Shown here piece after piece: positions 42,841 to 50,868 of a DNA stretch of 64,000 bases. Source of the DNA: Amycolatopsis sp. CA-128772. GTDB taxonomy: Bacteria; Actinomycetota; Actinomycetes; Mycobacteriales; Pseudonocardiaceae. The translations under genes were made by a program, and so were the position numbers. Numbering within the stretch: position 1 is the stretch's first letter; each line of letters opens with the position of its first letter. The stretch covers positions 168,378 through 232,377 of the forward strand of contig NZ_PPHG01000018.1 of assembly GCF_002904295.1 (NCBI RefSeq). The letters run 5' to 3'. The notes beneath the pieces were generated by a model that saw only the letters and a program-made list of their open reading frames with translations, made no database searches and was not told the DNA's origin.

Positions 42841-42907
42841 CGAACACTGTACTTGACGCGAACAGCGTTCGAGAGTAGAACGGTGTTCGTGAGACGAACA
42901 GCGTTCG
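42841..42907. repeat. Four tandem 18-bp operator repeats
   Basis: Copies start at 42841, 42859, 42877 and 42895, exactly 18 bases apart. Copies two and four are identical over 13 bases, CGAACAGCGTTCG, an inverted repeat (CGAAC/GTTCG); copy three is AGAACGGTGTTCG; copy one is degraded, CGAACACTGTACT. The spacing of under two helical turns puts the sites at steadily rotated faces. They fill the whole gap between tetR and the SgcJ-like gene. Confidence 0.85.
42853..42881 (+). promoter_or_regulatory. Promoter of the SgcJ-like gene, inside the operators
   Basis: TTGACG (42853-42858) and TAGAAC (42876-42881) are separated by 17 bases, a good -35/-10 fit for a housekeeping sigma factor. The second operator copy fills the spacer and the third begins at the -10 box, so bound TetR would exclude polymerase. 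Confidence 0.65.
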
Positions 42908-42919
42908 AAGGGGGATCCG

Positions 42920-43333
42920 ATGACTGCTCTGGCTGAATCCGAGGTGCGTGCGGTGCTCGGCCGGCTCACCGACGCGTGGAACGCCGGTGATGCCGCCGCG
43001 TACGGGCGGCTCTTCACCGAAGATGCGGACTACGTGACGTACTTCGGGCTGAACTTCCCGGGGCGGGAGGCGATCGAGAGCTCGCATCGTGCTCTGTTCG
43101 AGGGGCTGCTGAAGGGGTCGAAGCTGACCGGGCAGCTCGGGGCGGCGGCGAAGGTGCGGTTCGTGCGGCCGGACGTCGCTGTGGTCGTCGTCGGGGGCGG
43201 TTCGTCGCTCGGCGGCGCGGAGGTGACCGACGAAGGGCGGGAATCCACCGTGTCCTTCGTGCTCGTCCGCGAGGGAGGCGAATGGCTGATCACGGCGTTC
43301 CAGAACACGCGGGTTTCGGATCCGCGCGGGTGA
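42920..43333 (+). CDS. SgcJ/EcaC-family SnoaL-like protein
   Basis: Protein of 137 residues with the family start VRAVLGRLTDAWNAGDAAAYGRLF and the VTYFGLNFPGREAI segment; C-terminal LITAFQNTRV. SgcJ/EcaC proteins are NTF2-fold proteins with no proven activity, often near antibiotic genes. ATG start. Divergent from, and probably controlled by, the TetR protein. The stop overlaps the next start (GTGA). Confidence 0.8.
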   Translation: MTALAESEVRAVLGRLTDAWNAGDAAAYGRLFTEDADYVTYFGLNFPGREAIESSHRALFEGLLKGSKLTGQLGAAAKVRFVRPDVAVVVVGGGSSLGGAEVTDEGRESTVSFVLVREGGEWLITAFQNTRVSDPRG

Positions 43334-43662
43334 AAACGCTTGCGCAGGCGTCCGGGCTGGTCGCGCGGCCGCCGGAGGAGGTGTTCGAGCGGTTGCGGCT
43401 GAAGCTGGGCGGCGGCCACCCGATGCGGATGGAGGTCGACCGTTCGCGCGGGTTCGTCGCGGTGCAGGGCGGCTGGTGGTACCGCGGCGAGTACCGCGTG
43501 ACGGCGGTTCGGGGTGGTGCCCGCGTCGCGCACCGGGTCGTCAACGCGGCCTCGCGTGGGCGGTGGGGAGTGCCGTTGGCCAACCGGTTCTTCATCGGCT
43601 TCCCCGCGGCGACGACGGCCGGGTTCGCGCGGTTGCTCGAAGAACTGGGTACACCTGAGTAG
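43330..43662 (+). CDS. Hypothetical SRPBCC-like protein
   Basis: Protein of 110 residues: PPEEVFERLRLKLGGGHPMR, MEVDRSRGFVAVQGGWWYRG, then a helical C-terminus. The pattern loosely resembles polyketide-cyclase-like or SRPBCC proteins but I cannot assign it. GTG at 43330 overlaps the SgcJ-like stop, indicating co-translation. Confidence 0.6.
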   Translation: MKTLAQASGLVARPPEEVFERLRLKLGGGHPMRMEVDRSRGFVAVQGGWWYRGEYRVTAVRGGARVAHRVVNAASRGRWGVPLANRFFIGFPAATTAGFARLLEELGTPE

Positions 43663-43692
43663 CCGCGCGCCGTTTTCGGCGCGTAGGCTGAC

Positions 43693-43711
43693 TTAGGTAA
43701 GCCTTAGCGAT
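43693..43711 (+). promoter_or_regulatory. Iron box (IdeR/DmdR-type)
   Basis: TTAGGTAAGCCTTAGCGAT matches 13 of 19 positions of the IdeR/DmdR consensus TTAGGTTAGGCTAACCTAA, with the left half perfect for six bases. It lies 14 bases before the siderophore-interacting protein start, where iron-dependent repression would be expected. Confidence 0.55.
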
Positions 43712-43725
43712 GGTTGGAGTGGCCG

Positions 43726-44538
43726 ATGGCTGAAGCACCCCGGCGGTCCGGGCGTCCCGCGGTGCGGCTGCGGGTGCTGCGGACCGAGCGGCTGACCCCG
43801 CACATGATCCGGATCGTCGCGGGCGGCGAGGGGATCGCGCAGTTCACCCCGAACGACTTCACCGACGCCTACGTGAAGGTGCTGTTCAAGGTGCCCGGCG
43901 TCGAGTACCCGGAGCCGTTCGACGTCCAGGAGTGCCGCGCGTCGATGCCGCGGGAGCACTGGCCACGGCAGCGTTCCTACACCGTCCGGGCGTTCGACGC
44001 CCAGGCCGGCGAGCTGGTCCTGGACTTCGTCCACCACGGCGACGAGGGCATCGCGGGTCCGTGGGCGGCCACGGCCCGGCCCGGTGACGAGCTGCTGCTG
44101 CTGGGCCCGGGCGGCGCGTACGCACCGGGCGCCGAGGCGGACTGGCACCTGCTGGCGGGGGACGAGAGCGCGCTGCCGGCCATCGCCGCGTCCCTCGAGG
44201 CGTTGCCGGCCGGCGTCCCGGCGCACGCGGTGATCCTGGTCGAGAACGCGGACGAGCAGCAACCCCTGGTCACCAAGGCGGACGCGCAGATCACCTGGCT
44301 GCACCGGGCATCGGGCGGCGATGTCGCGGCGGCGGTGCGCGAGCTGCCGTGGCGGGAGGGTGTCGTCCAGGCGTTCGTGCACGGCGAGGCCGGGTTCGTC
44401 CGCGAGCTGCGGCGGTACCTGCTGGACGAGCGCGGGGTGCGGCGCGAGCTGTTGTCGGTCTCGGGGTACTGGCGTCACGGCAAGAACGACGAAGCGTGGC
44501 GTGAGGAGAAGGCGGCCGAGCGGGCGCGGGAGAAGTAA
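43726..44538 (+). CDS. Siderophore-interacting protein (FAD/NAD(P)H ferric-siderophore reductase)
   Basis: SIP-family protein of 270 residues. FAD-binding barrel with RQRSYTVRAFDAQAGELVLDFVHHG and the C-terminal SIP domain ending in SVSGYWRHGKNDEAWREEK. It releases iron by reducing the ferric siderophore in the cytoplasm. ATG at 43726 preferred; a TTG four codons upstream is possible. An iron-box-like site is just upstream. Confidence 0.92.
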   Translation: MAEAPRRSGRPAVRLRVLRTERLTPHMIRIVAGGEGIAQFTPNDFTDAYVKVLFKVPGVEYPEPFDVQECRASMPREHWPRQRSYTVRAFDAQAGELVLDFVHHGDEGIAGPWAATARPGDELLLLGPGGAYAPGAEADWHLLAGDESALPAIAASLEALPAGVPAHAVILVENADEQQPLVTKADAQITWLHRASGGDVAAAVRELPWREGVVQAFVHGEAGFVRELRRYLLDERGVRRELLSVSGYWRHGKNDEAWREEKAAERAREK

Positions 44539-44547
44539 CCTCGCCGC

Positions 44548-45777
44548 ATGGCGGATTTCGAGGTGGACGTCGACCCGGCCGAAGCCGGCTTCGACGCGGC
44601 ACGGCTGTCCCGGATCGACACGCACTTCGACCGGTACGTCGACGATGGACGGTTGCCGGGCTGGCTCGCGGTGGTGAGCCGGCACGGCCGCATCGTCCAC
44701 CTGGGCCGCGGCGGCCACCGGGACGTCGAAGCGTCGCTGCCGGTGGAGCAGGACACGCTTTGGCGCATCTTCTCGATGACGAAGCCGATCACCTCGGTGG
44801 CGGCGATGATGCTCGCCGAAGAGGGCCTGCTGGAGCTGGACGACCCGATCTCCCGCTGGCTGCCGGAGTTCGCGTCGCCGCGGGTGTACGTCAAGGGGTC
44901 GGCGCTGTCCCCGCTGACCGAGCCGGCCACGTCGCCGATCCGCGTCTGGCACCTGCTGACCCACACGGCGGGCCTCACGTACGGCTTCCACCACGGCCAC
45001 CCGGTGGACGCGATCTACCGAGCGGCCGGCTTCGAGTGGGGCACGCCCCCGGGGCTCGACCTGGCGGCGTGTTCCGAGCAGTGGGCGTCTCTGCCCCTGG
45101 TGTTCCAGCCGGGCACGGAGTGGAACTACTCGGTGGCGACTGACGTCCTGGGCCGGCTCGTCGAGGTGGTGTCGGGCCGGCCTCTGGACGAGTTCTTCGC
45201 CTCGCGCATCTTCGCGCCCCTCGGCATGACGGACACGGGTTTCGTGGCACCGTCACCGGACCGCCTGGCGGCCCTGTACGTCCGCGACCCCGCATCAGGC
45301 CGCGCGAAGCGCAACGACGCCTTCGGCCGCCTGGGCACAACCCGCCCGGACTGCCTCTCCGGAGGCGGCGGCCTGGTGTCCTCGGCCCAGGACTACTGGC
45401 GCTTCACCGAACTACTCCTCCGCGGCGGAGCCTTGGACGACGTCCGGTTGCTGTCCCCGCGAACGGTGTCACTGATGACCAGCAACCACCTGCCGGGCCA
45501 CGTGGACCTGGAGCAGTTCGGCCGCCCCCTGTTCGCCGAGATGCCCTTCGACGGCCACGGATTCGGCTTGGGCTTCTCAGTCCTGGAGGACCCGGTAAAG
45601 GCCCGAACCCTGTCATCCCCGGGCGAGTTCGCCTGGGGCGGCGCAGCATCGACGGCGTTCTGGGTGGACCCGGACGAGGACCTGACGGTGGGCTTCTACA
45701 CCCAGCTGCTGCCGTCAAGCACGTACCGGTTGCGCTCCCAGCTGCGGCAGCTGGTCTACCAGGCGCTGGTGGACTGA
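44548..45777 (+). CDS. Serine hydrolase, class C beta-lactamase family
   Basis: Protein of 409 residues, no signal peptide. The SxxK motif is Ser76-Met-Thr-Lys79; the YxN-type motif is Tyr194-Ser-Val; HTAGLTYGF follows the family pattern. Such cytoplasmic members are usually esterases, not beta-lactamases. It starts 9 bases after the SIP gene and may be co-transcribed. Confidence 0.88.
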   Translation: MADFEVDVDPAEAGFDAARLSRIDTHFDRYVDDGRLPGWLAVVSRHGRIVHLGRGGHRDVEASLPVEQDTLWRIFSMTKPITSVAAMMLAEEGLLELDDPISRWLPEFASPRVYVKGSALSPLTEPATSPIRVWHLLTHTAGLTYGFHHGHPVDAIYRAAGFEWGTPPGLDLAACSEQWASLPLVFQPGTEWNYSVATDVLGRLVEVVSGRPLDEFFASRIFAPLGMTDTGFVAPSPDRLAALYVRDPASGRAKRNDAFGRLGTTRPDCLSGGGGLVSSAQDYWRFTELLLRGGALDDVRLLSPRTVSLMTSNHLPGHVDLEQFGRPLFAEMPFDGHGFGLGFSVLEDPVKARTLSSPGEFAWGGAASTAFWVDPDEDLTVGFYTQLLPSSTYRLRSQLRQLVYQALVD

Positions 45778-46300
45778 GCCGGCGAAACCGGCTCCGCAGT
45801 GGCGGCCGGCGGCCGCGCGGCGGTGAGGTACCTCGCCACCGTGTTCCTCAAGTGGTCCGCGTGCTGGTAGATGTCCTCGACCGCGGTGATCGGCAGGCGG
45901 GTCTCGACCTTGTTCTCGTCGAACACGCCGAGGTACTTCTTCGACCGGTTGAACCACAGCCGGGCGATCGGCTTCCGGTTGTTGTCGTCCAGGAGAACAC
46001 CGAAGTAGGTCTGGGTGTCGCGGGCGGCGATTCTCGCGGCAGGCACCTCGGCACAGACGATGGCGCGGACGATCCGGAAGCCCTCGAGTTCCTCTTCGGT
46101 CGTGACGACTCGCTCACCTTCCTCACCCGAACCGGCATCGACCACTGGCGCCGGCTCCTGCTGCTTGGGCTTGGCATCCATCCGGTTCGGCGCGTCAAAA
46201 TCGGGTTGAACTCGTACACCTGCCGTTGGTGCACGATCGCGTAGTCGATGTTCTCGCCCCGCTTCGTGCTGACGTCGGCAGTGAACTCGGGGATCACCTC
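45756..46300 (-). pseudogene. Remnant of a type I restriction enzyme R-subunit-like gene (HsdR_N type)
   Basis: The minus strand carries VIPEFTADVSTKRGENIDYA in one frame, then after a shift near 46200 DFDAPNRMDAKPKQQEPAP, then TTEEELEGFRIVRAI and DTQTYFGVLLDDNNRKPIAR to the stop at 45756. The order matches restriction-endonuclease-like proteins with an HsdR N-terminal fold and a conserved tail, but the DxxP/ExK nuclease core and the middle are gone. No ATG start at the upstream end. The 3' end overlaps the serine hydrolase gene by 22 bases. Confidence 0.7.
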
Positions 46301-46352
46301 GGCCGGAGCGCGAATTGCTTCCCGGTTGCCGGCCTCGTCGGCTGAGCTCGGG

Positions 46353-46958
46353 TCACCTCAGGGCGGGCTCCAGGTACGGCGTCACGTTGCCCAGCGCACG
46401 CGCGACGTACTCCTCCTTCTCCCCGACCGGCGCCACATAACGCATCGCCTCCTCAGCCGCCTCCAGTCCGCTGAGCCGCGCGATGATCCACGTCGCCAGG
46501 TACGTCGATGCCAGGCAGCCGCCCGCTGTCGCTATGTTGCCGCGGGCGAAGAATGGCTGGTTCAAGACCTTTGTCCCCGCCGCCACCACCCAGGGTTTTG
46601 TCGTCAGGTCCGTGCACGCCGGGACGTCCGCGAGGAGCCCCAGGGCGGCCAGCACCAATGTTCCCGAACACTGCGCCGCCAGCAGCCGGCGATCCGGGTC
46701 GAGTCCGCGTAGGGCCTCCATGATCGAGGCGTCCTCCACCACCTCGCGCGTGCTGATGCCGCTGCCGATGATCACCGCGTCCGCCTTACAAGCTTCGGCG
46801 AGGGTGGTTGTCGCGTCGATCGTCACGCCGTTCATCGAACGGACCCGGGGGGCCGGGCTTGCGATCGACGCCCGCAGGCCCGCTCGGTTCAGGACGCCCA
46901 GGGCGATCAGGGAGTCGAGTTCGTTGTAGCCGTCGAAAGTCAGGATGGCGATGTGCAT
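46353..46958 (-). CDS. DJ-1/PfpI-family protein
   Basis: Protein of 201 residues. ILTFDGYNELDSLIALGVL, GSGISTREVV and the nucleophile Cys97 in LLAAQCSGTLVLAA fit the GATase1-like DJ-1/PfpI group (isonitrile-hydratase or AraC-type amidase-like). Role unknown. Divergent from the MocR regulator with only about 60 bases between, so probably its target. Confidence 0.85.
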   Translation of the reverse strand: MHIAILTFDGYNELDSLIALGVLNRAGLRASIASPAPRVRSMNGVTIDATTTLAEACKADAVIIGSGISTREVVEDASIMEALRGLDPDRRLLAAQCSGTLVLAALGLLADVPACTDLTTKPWVVAAGTKVLNQPFFARGNIATAGGCLASTYLATWIIARLSGLEAAEEAMRYVAPVGEKEEYVARALGNVTPYLEPALR

Positions 46959-46984
46959 GCCCGCACGCTAAGGCCGCCGAAGCA

Positions 46985-47014
46985 GGACAGTCCAAGAATT
47001 GTCCTGCCTACAAT
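46985..47014 (+). promoter_or_regulatory. MocR operator and leaderless promoter
   Basis: GGACA (46985) and TGTCC (47000-47004) form an inverted repeat with a 10-base centre. A -10 box TACAAT is at 47009-47014, 8 bases before the MocR GTG at 47022, so the message probably begins at or next to the start codon. MocR regulators usually bind such repeats in their own divergent promoters. Confidence 0.55.
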
Positions 47015-47021
47015 CCGCGGG

Positions 47022-48353
47022 GTGCGCGTACCGAAGTACAAGCAAGTCGTCGACGCCTTTGCGGCGCAGATCCGTGGCGGGCGGTGGGCCGCCGGGACGA
47101 AGCTGCCCACGCACCGGCGGCTGGCCGCCGACGAGGGGATTGCCGTTGTCACCGCGTCGCGCGTGTACGCGGAGCTTGAAGCGATGGGGCTCGTCAGCTG
47201 CGAACAGGGCCGTGGCACCTTCATCCGCGATCCTGCCGGTGCCGCCGCGGTCGACGAGCGGTCGGTGGCCGCCGATGCGCTCGATCTCAGCTTCAACCAT
47301 CCCGCCCTGCCCGGGCAGACCGGGCTGCTGCGTCAAGCCCTGCGAGATCTCGCTACCGCCGGCGACCTCGACGCGCTGCTGCGCTACCAGCCCCACCGCG
47401 GCCGGCCCCATGATCGCGCCGCCGTTGCGCGGCACCTGGGGCGGCGGGGGCTCGACGTCGGGCGCGAGCGCGTGCTGATCGTCGACGGTGCCCAGCACGG
47501 CCTCGCCGTGACGGCCATGACCCTGTTCCGGCCCGGAGACGTCGTCGCGGTCGACGCCCTCACCTACCCCGGCTTCCGGGCGCTCGCCCGCACCCTCGGG
47601 CTCGAGCCGGCGCCCCTGCCGATCACCGCGGACGGGCCCGACCTGGCCGCCCTCGACCGGCTGTGCCGCCGGCGGACCGTCCGTGCTGTGTACGCGATGC
47701 CGACCCTGCACAACCCGCTCGGCTGGGTGCTCGGCGAGGCCCAGCGCGCGCAGCTCGTCGCGATCGCGCGCCGGCACGGGCTGACCCTCATCGAGGACGC
47801 TTCCTACGCCTACCTCGCCGAGGACGCGCCACCGCCGCTGGCGATGCTCGCGCCCGAGAGCACCGTCTACGTGTCCGGGTTGTCGAAGAACGTCGCCACC
47901 GGGCTGCGGTTCGGGTTCGTCGCCGCCCCCGCGGCGCTCGTGCCGTCCCTCGAACGCGCGATCCGGGCCACGACGTGGAACACGCCCGCGCTCACCGCGG
48001 AAATCGCCCGCCGCTGGCTCGACGACGGCACGGTCGACCGCCTCGAGACGCAGAAGCGCGAAGACGCCCGGCAACGGCAGGCCATCGCCGCCGACGTGCT
48101 CGCCGGGCTGCCGGTGGTCGCGCACCCCTCGTCGTACTTCCTGTGGCTGCCGCTGGCCCCGGACGCGCGCCCGGACCGGATCACGGCGGCGCTCGCCCGG
48201 CGGCGGGTCGCGGTCGCCACCGCCGAGCCGTTCGCGACCACGCCCACCGTGCCCCACGCCCTCCGGCTGGCGCTCGGGTCCGTCGGGCTCGCCGAGCTGC
48301 GCGACGCCCTGGAAGCCGTCCGGCAGGAGGCCGGCGCGGACGCGTTCCGCTGA
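47022..48353 (+). CDS. MocR-type (GntR/aminotransferase) regulator
   Basis: Protein of 443 residues. N-terminal GntR winged helix (YKQVVDAFAAQIRGGRWAAG, TKLPTHRRLAADEGIAVVTA), linker, and fold-type I aminotransferase domain with PLP Lys289 in VYVSGLSKNVATGLRFG. The likely function is sensing PLP or an amino compound and controlling the DJ-1-type gene. GTG at 47022 favoured over a longer reading that would extend across the operator. Confidence 0.85.
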   Translation: MRVPKYKQVVDAFAAQIRGGRWAAGTKLPTHRRLAADEGIAVVTASRVYAELEAMGLVSCEQGRGTFIRDPAGAAAVDERSVAADALDLSFNHPALPGQTGLLRQALRDLATAGDLDALLRYQPHRGRPHDRAAVARHLGRRGLDVGRERVLIVDGAQHGLAVTAMTLFRPGDVVAVDALTYPGFRALARTLGLEPAPLPITADGPDLAALDRLCRRRTVRAVYAMPTLHNPLGWVLGEAQRAQLVAIARRHGLTLIEDASYAYLAEDAPPPLAMLAPESTVYVSGLSKNVATGLRFGFVAAPAALVPSLERAIRATTWNTPALTAEIARRWLDDGTVDRLETQKREDARQRQAIAADVLAGLPVVAHPSSYFLWLPLAPDARPDRITAALARRRVAVATAEPFATTPTVPHALRLALGSVGLAELRDALEAVRQEAGADAFR

Positions 48354-48369
48354 CCGGGCGCCGTGCCCC

Positions 48370-49791
48370 TCAGCCCGGCGCGCACACCGTGCCGGGGGCG
48401 GGCACCGCGCCGGTGGTGAAGTAGCGGTCCAGCCACGCGTCGACGCAAGCGCTCTTGCCGCGGGAACCGTGGCCGTACGTGTCGAGGCTCAGCAGGCGCG
48501 CGTTGCCCAGCAGGCGCTCTGTTCGCTGCGCTCCGGCGTACGGTGTCTCGAGGTCGCCTTGGCGGTTGGCGAGCAGGAGGATCGGTGCCGTCGGGCGGTT
48601 CCACGGTCCGGTGTAGCGGCCCGGGTCCGTGACGTCCCACGTGGCGCACGGCAACGTCTTGTAGACGTCGTACGGTCCGAAGCCGCGGCCGGCCCGGTCC
48701 GCGCGTCGGGCGTAGTCCCACCAGAGAGCCGGGTCCCGCGGGTTGGCCGAGTCCGAGCAGAGCGTGGCGCCGCCGCCCAGCAGGGAGTCGATGTCCGGCG
48801 GGCCGCCCGCCGCGGCCGGGGCGGGCGAAGCCGGGTCGGCCAGCGCCTGGAGGAACGCTGCCAGCTCGGGCGCGGCGCCGGCGTCGGTGAGGTAGTTGTG
48901 GATCCGGGCGATCGCGCTCTGGTAGGTGACGGCGATCCGGCGGCCGGCCGTGTCGGTCACCGTGATCGGGCCGCGTTCGAGGCGGTCCAGGATGGCGTCG
49001 TAGTCGAACGTGCAGTGCGCGCCACAGGATTCCGAAAAGGACTGCAGCGCGCGCGGGCCGTCGGCGTAGCCCTGCAGGCGGTAGCTCATCGGGCCGGGGC
49101 CGGTCGCCCAGCGTGCCGGGTCGTCGACCGCGTCGAGGGCGAGGGTGCCGACGCGGCCCGGGAACAGGTTCGCGTACGTCTCGCCCAGGTACGTGCCGTA
49201 CGACTTCCCGTAGTACCGCAGCTTCGGCTCGCCGAACGCCGCCCGCAGCCGGTCCAGGTCGCGGGCGATCGTGCCGGTCGACAGGTGGTTCGCCAGCGGG
49301 CCCGCGTTCTGCTCGCACAGGTCGGTGACCGTGCCCGTGTCCGTGATCTGCTGCTGTTCGGCCTCGCGCGTCAGCGGGAACGTGCCGAGGGCGCGTTGCA
49401 GCACTTCGAGCTGCGCCGGATCGGTGAAGCAGTGGATCTTCGAGCTCGCGCCGACGCCCCGCGGGTCGAACCCGACGATGTCGAAGCGCGTGTGCACTGA
49501 CGGCGTCAACGCGGGTGCGAACCGGCCGGAGGAGCCCGGGCCGCCGGGGTTGTAGAAGATCGTGCCCAGTTTGCGGGCCTGGTCGGTGGCCGGCAGCCGC
49601 GCGACCGCCAGCCGCACCGTACCCGCCGATGGGTCCTGATAGGACTGCGGGACGTCGAGGTGGCCGCATTCGTAACCGGTGGCGCAGGAGGCTTCCCAGA
49701 CGATTCCGGCCGGGCTCGCCGCGGCCGCGGGCGCGAGGGCACCCACCGTGAGAGTGGCCGTCCCCAGGGCCAGCGCAACACGAAGGTTCAT
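48370..49791 (-). CDS. Secreted TAP-type alpha/beta-hydrolase (tripeptidyl aminopeptidase family)
   Basis: Secreted protein of 473 residues. Signal peptide about 1-25 (ending AAAA), FYNPGGPGSSG oxyanion segment, nucleophile Ser197 in YYGKSYGTYLG, and the C-terminal TAP-like domain with TYGHGSRGKSACVD holding the catalytic His. The family removes tripeptides or acts on related peptides. ATG at 49791. Confidence 0.88.
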   Translation of the reverse strand: MNLRVALALGTATLTVGALAPAAAASPAGIVWEASCATGYECGHLDVPQSYQDPSAGTVRLAVARLPATDQARKLGTIFYNPGGPGSSGRFAPALTPSVHTRFDIVGFDPRGVGASSKIHCFTDPAQLEVLQRALGTFPLTREAEQQQITDTGTVTDLCEQNAGPLANHLSTGTIARDLDRLRAAFGEPKLRYYGKSYGTYLGETYANLFPGRVGTLALDAVDDPARWATGPGPMSYRLQGYADGPRALQSFSESCGAHCTFDYDAILDRLERGPITVTDTAGRRIAVTYQSAIARIHNYLTDAGAAPELAAFLQALADPASPAPAAAGGPPDIDSLLGGGATLCSDSANPRDPALWWDYARRADRAGRGFGPYDVYKTLPCATWDVTDPGRYTGPWNRPTAPILLLANRQGDLETPYAGAQRTERLLGNARLLSLDTYGHGSRGKSACVDAWLDRYFTTGAVPAPGTVCAPG

Positions 49792-49862
49792 GGCCCGATC
49801 GTCCCGGCACCGGGACCGGGGGCGCGCTGGTGCGCGCCCCCGGAACCGGGGTAGGGCGGGCC

Positions 49863-50861
49863 CTACGCGGTGAGTTTCGGGATGACCTGCGTCCCGTAGG
49901 ACGCCAGGGTCGCCTCGCGGTCGTCGTGCATCAGGTACAGCGAGAACTGGTCCACGCCCAGTTCCGCCAGCTCCTGCAGCCGCTCGACGTGGGCAGAAGG
50001 CGGCCCCAGCAGGCAGAACCGGTCGACGATCTCGTCCGGGACGAACTCCGTCGACGGGTTGCCCGCCTTGCCGTGGTGGCTGTAGTCGTAGCCCTCGCGC
50101 TCGCGGATGTAGTCCGTCAGTTCGCGCGGCACCGCACCCGACGAGCCGTACCGCGCCACCAGGTCCGCGACGTGGTTGCCGACCATGCCGCCGAACCAGC
50201 GCAGCTGTTCCCGCTGGTGCGGCCGGTCTTCGCCGACGTACGCCGGCGCCGCGACGCAGATCGTGATGCCGCCCGGGTCGCGGCCGGCCGCTCGGGCCGC
50301 GTCGCGGACCGCGCCGATCGTCCAGCGGGCGATCGCCGGGTCCGCGCACTGGAGGATGAAGCCGTCGGCGTGCTCGCCCACCGTCTGCAGGGCCTTCGGG
50401 CCATACCCCGCCATCCACATTTCGAGCTGCCCGTTCCGGACCCAGGGGATCTGCACGGTCTTCTCGTTCATGGTCACCGCGCGGCCCTCGGCGAGGTCCT
50501 TGACCACGCGCATGCAGTCGCGCACGGTGGCCAGGGTGGACGGCGGCTTGCCGACCACCCGGTGCGCCGAGTCGCCGCGGCCGATGCCGCACACGGTCCG
50601 GTTGCCGTACATGTCGTTGAGGGTCGCGAAGGTCGACGCCATCACCGACCAGTCCCGCGTGCCCGGGCTGGTCACCATCGGCCCGACGACGAGGGACGAC
50701 GTCGCCGCGAGGATCGCCGAGTAGACGACGAACGGTTCCTGCCACAGCACGCAGGAGTCGAACGTCCAGCCGTAGCGGAACCCGCAGTCCTCGGCGTCCT
50801 TCATCAGCCGCACGACGTCCCGCGCGGGCGGGTCGGTCTGCAGCACGATCCCGAAGTCCAT
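49863..50861 (-). CDS. LLM-class F420-dependent oxidoreductase (TIGR03842-like)
   Basis: TIM-barrel luciferase-like protein of 332 residues: MDFGIVLQTDPPARDVVRLM, DCGFRYGWTFDS, and GIGRGDSAHRVVGKPPST. The equivalent group occurs with dihydropyrimidinase genes in actinomycetes. Its substrate is unknown; it may oxidise or reduce a pyrimidine-derived intermediate. Last gene of the operon, 7 bases after the dihydropyrimidinase stop. Confidence 0.85.
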   Translation of the reverse strand: MDFGIVLQTDPPARDVVRLMKDAEDCGFRYGWTFDSCVLWQEPFVVYSAILAATSSLVVGPMVTSPGTRDWSVMASTFATLNDMYGNRTVCGIGRGDSAHRVVGKPPSTLATVRDCMRVVKDLAEGRAVTMNEKTVQIPWVRNGQLEMWMAGYGPKALQTVGEHADGFILQCADPAIARWTIGAVRDAARAAGRDPGGITICVAAPAYVGEDRPHQREQLRWFGGMVGNHVADLVARYGSSGAVPRELTDYIREREGYDYSHHGKAGNPSTEFVPDEIVDRFCLLGPPSAHVERLQELAELGVDQFSLYLMHDDREATLASYGTQVIPKLTA

Positions 50862-50868
50862 GGCGTCC

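Noticed and set aside
42841..42907. Possible short CRISPR-like array (regular 18-bp period)
   Set aside because: Repeats of 13 bases with 5-base gaps are far too short, there are no spacers of 30 bases or more and no cas genes.
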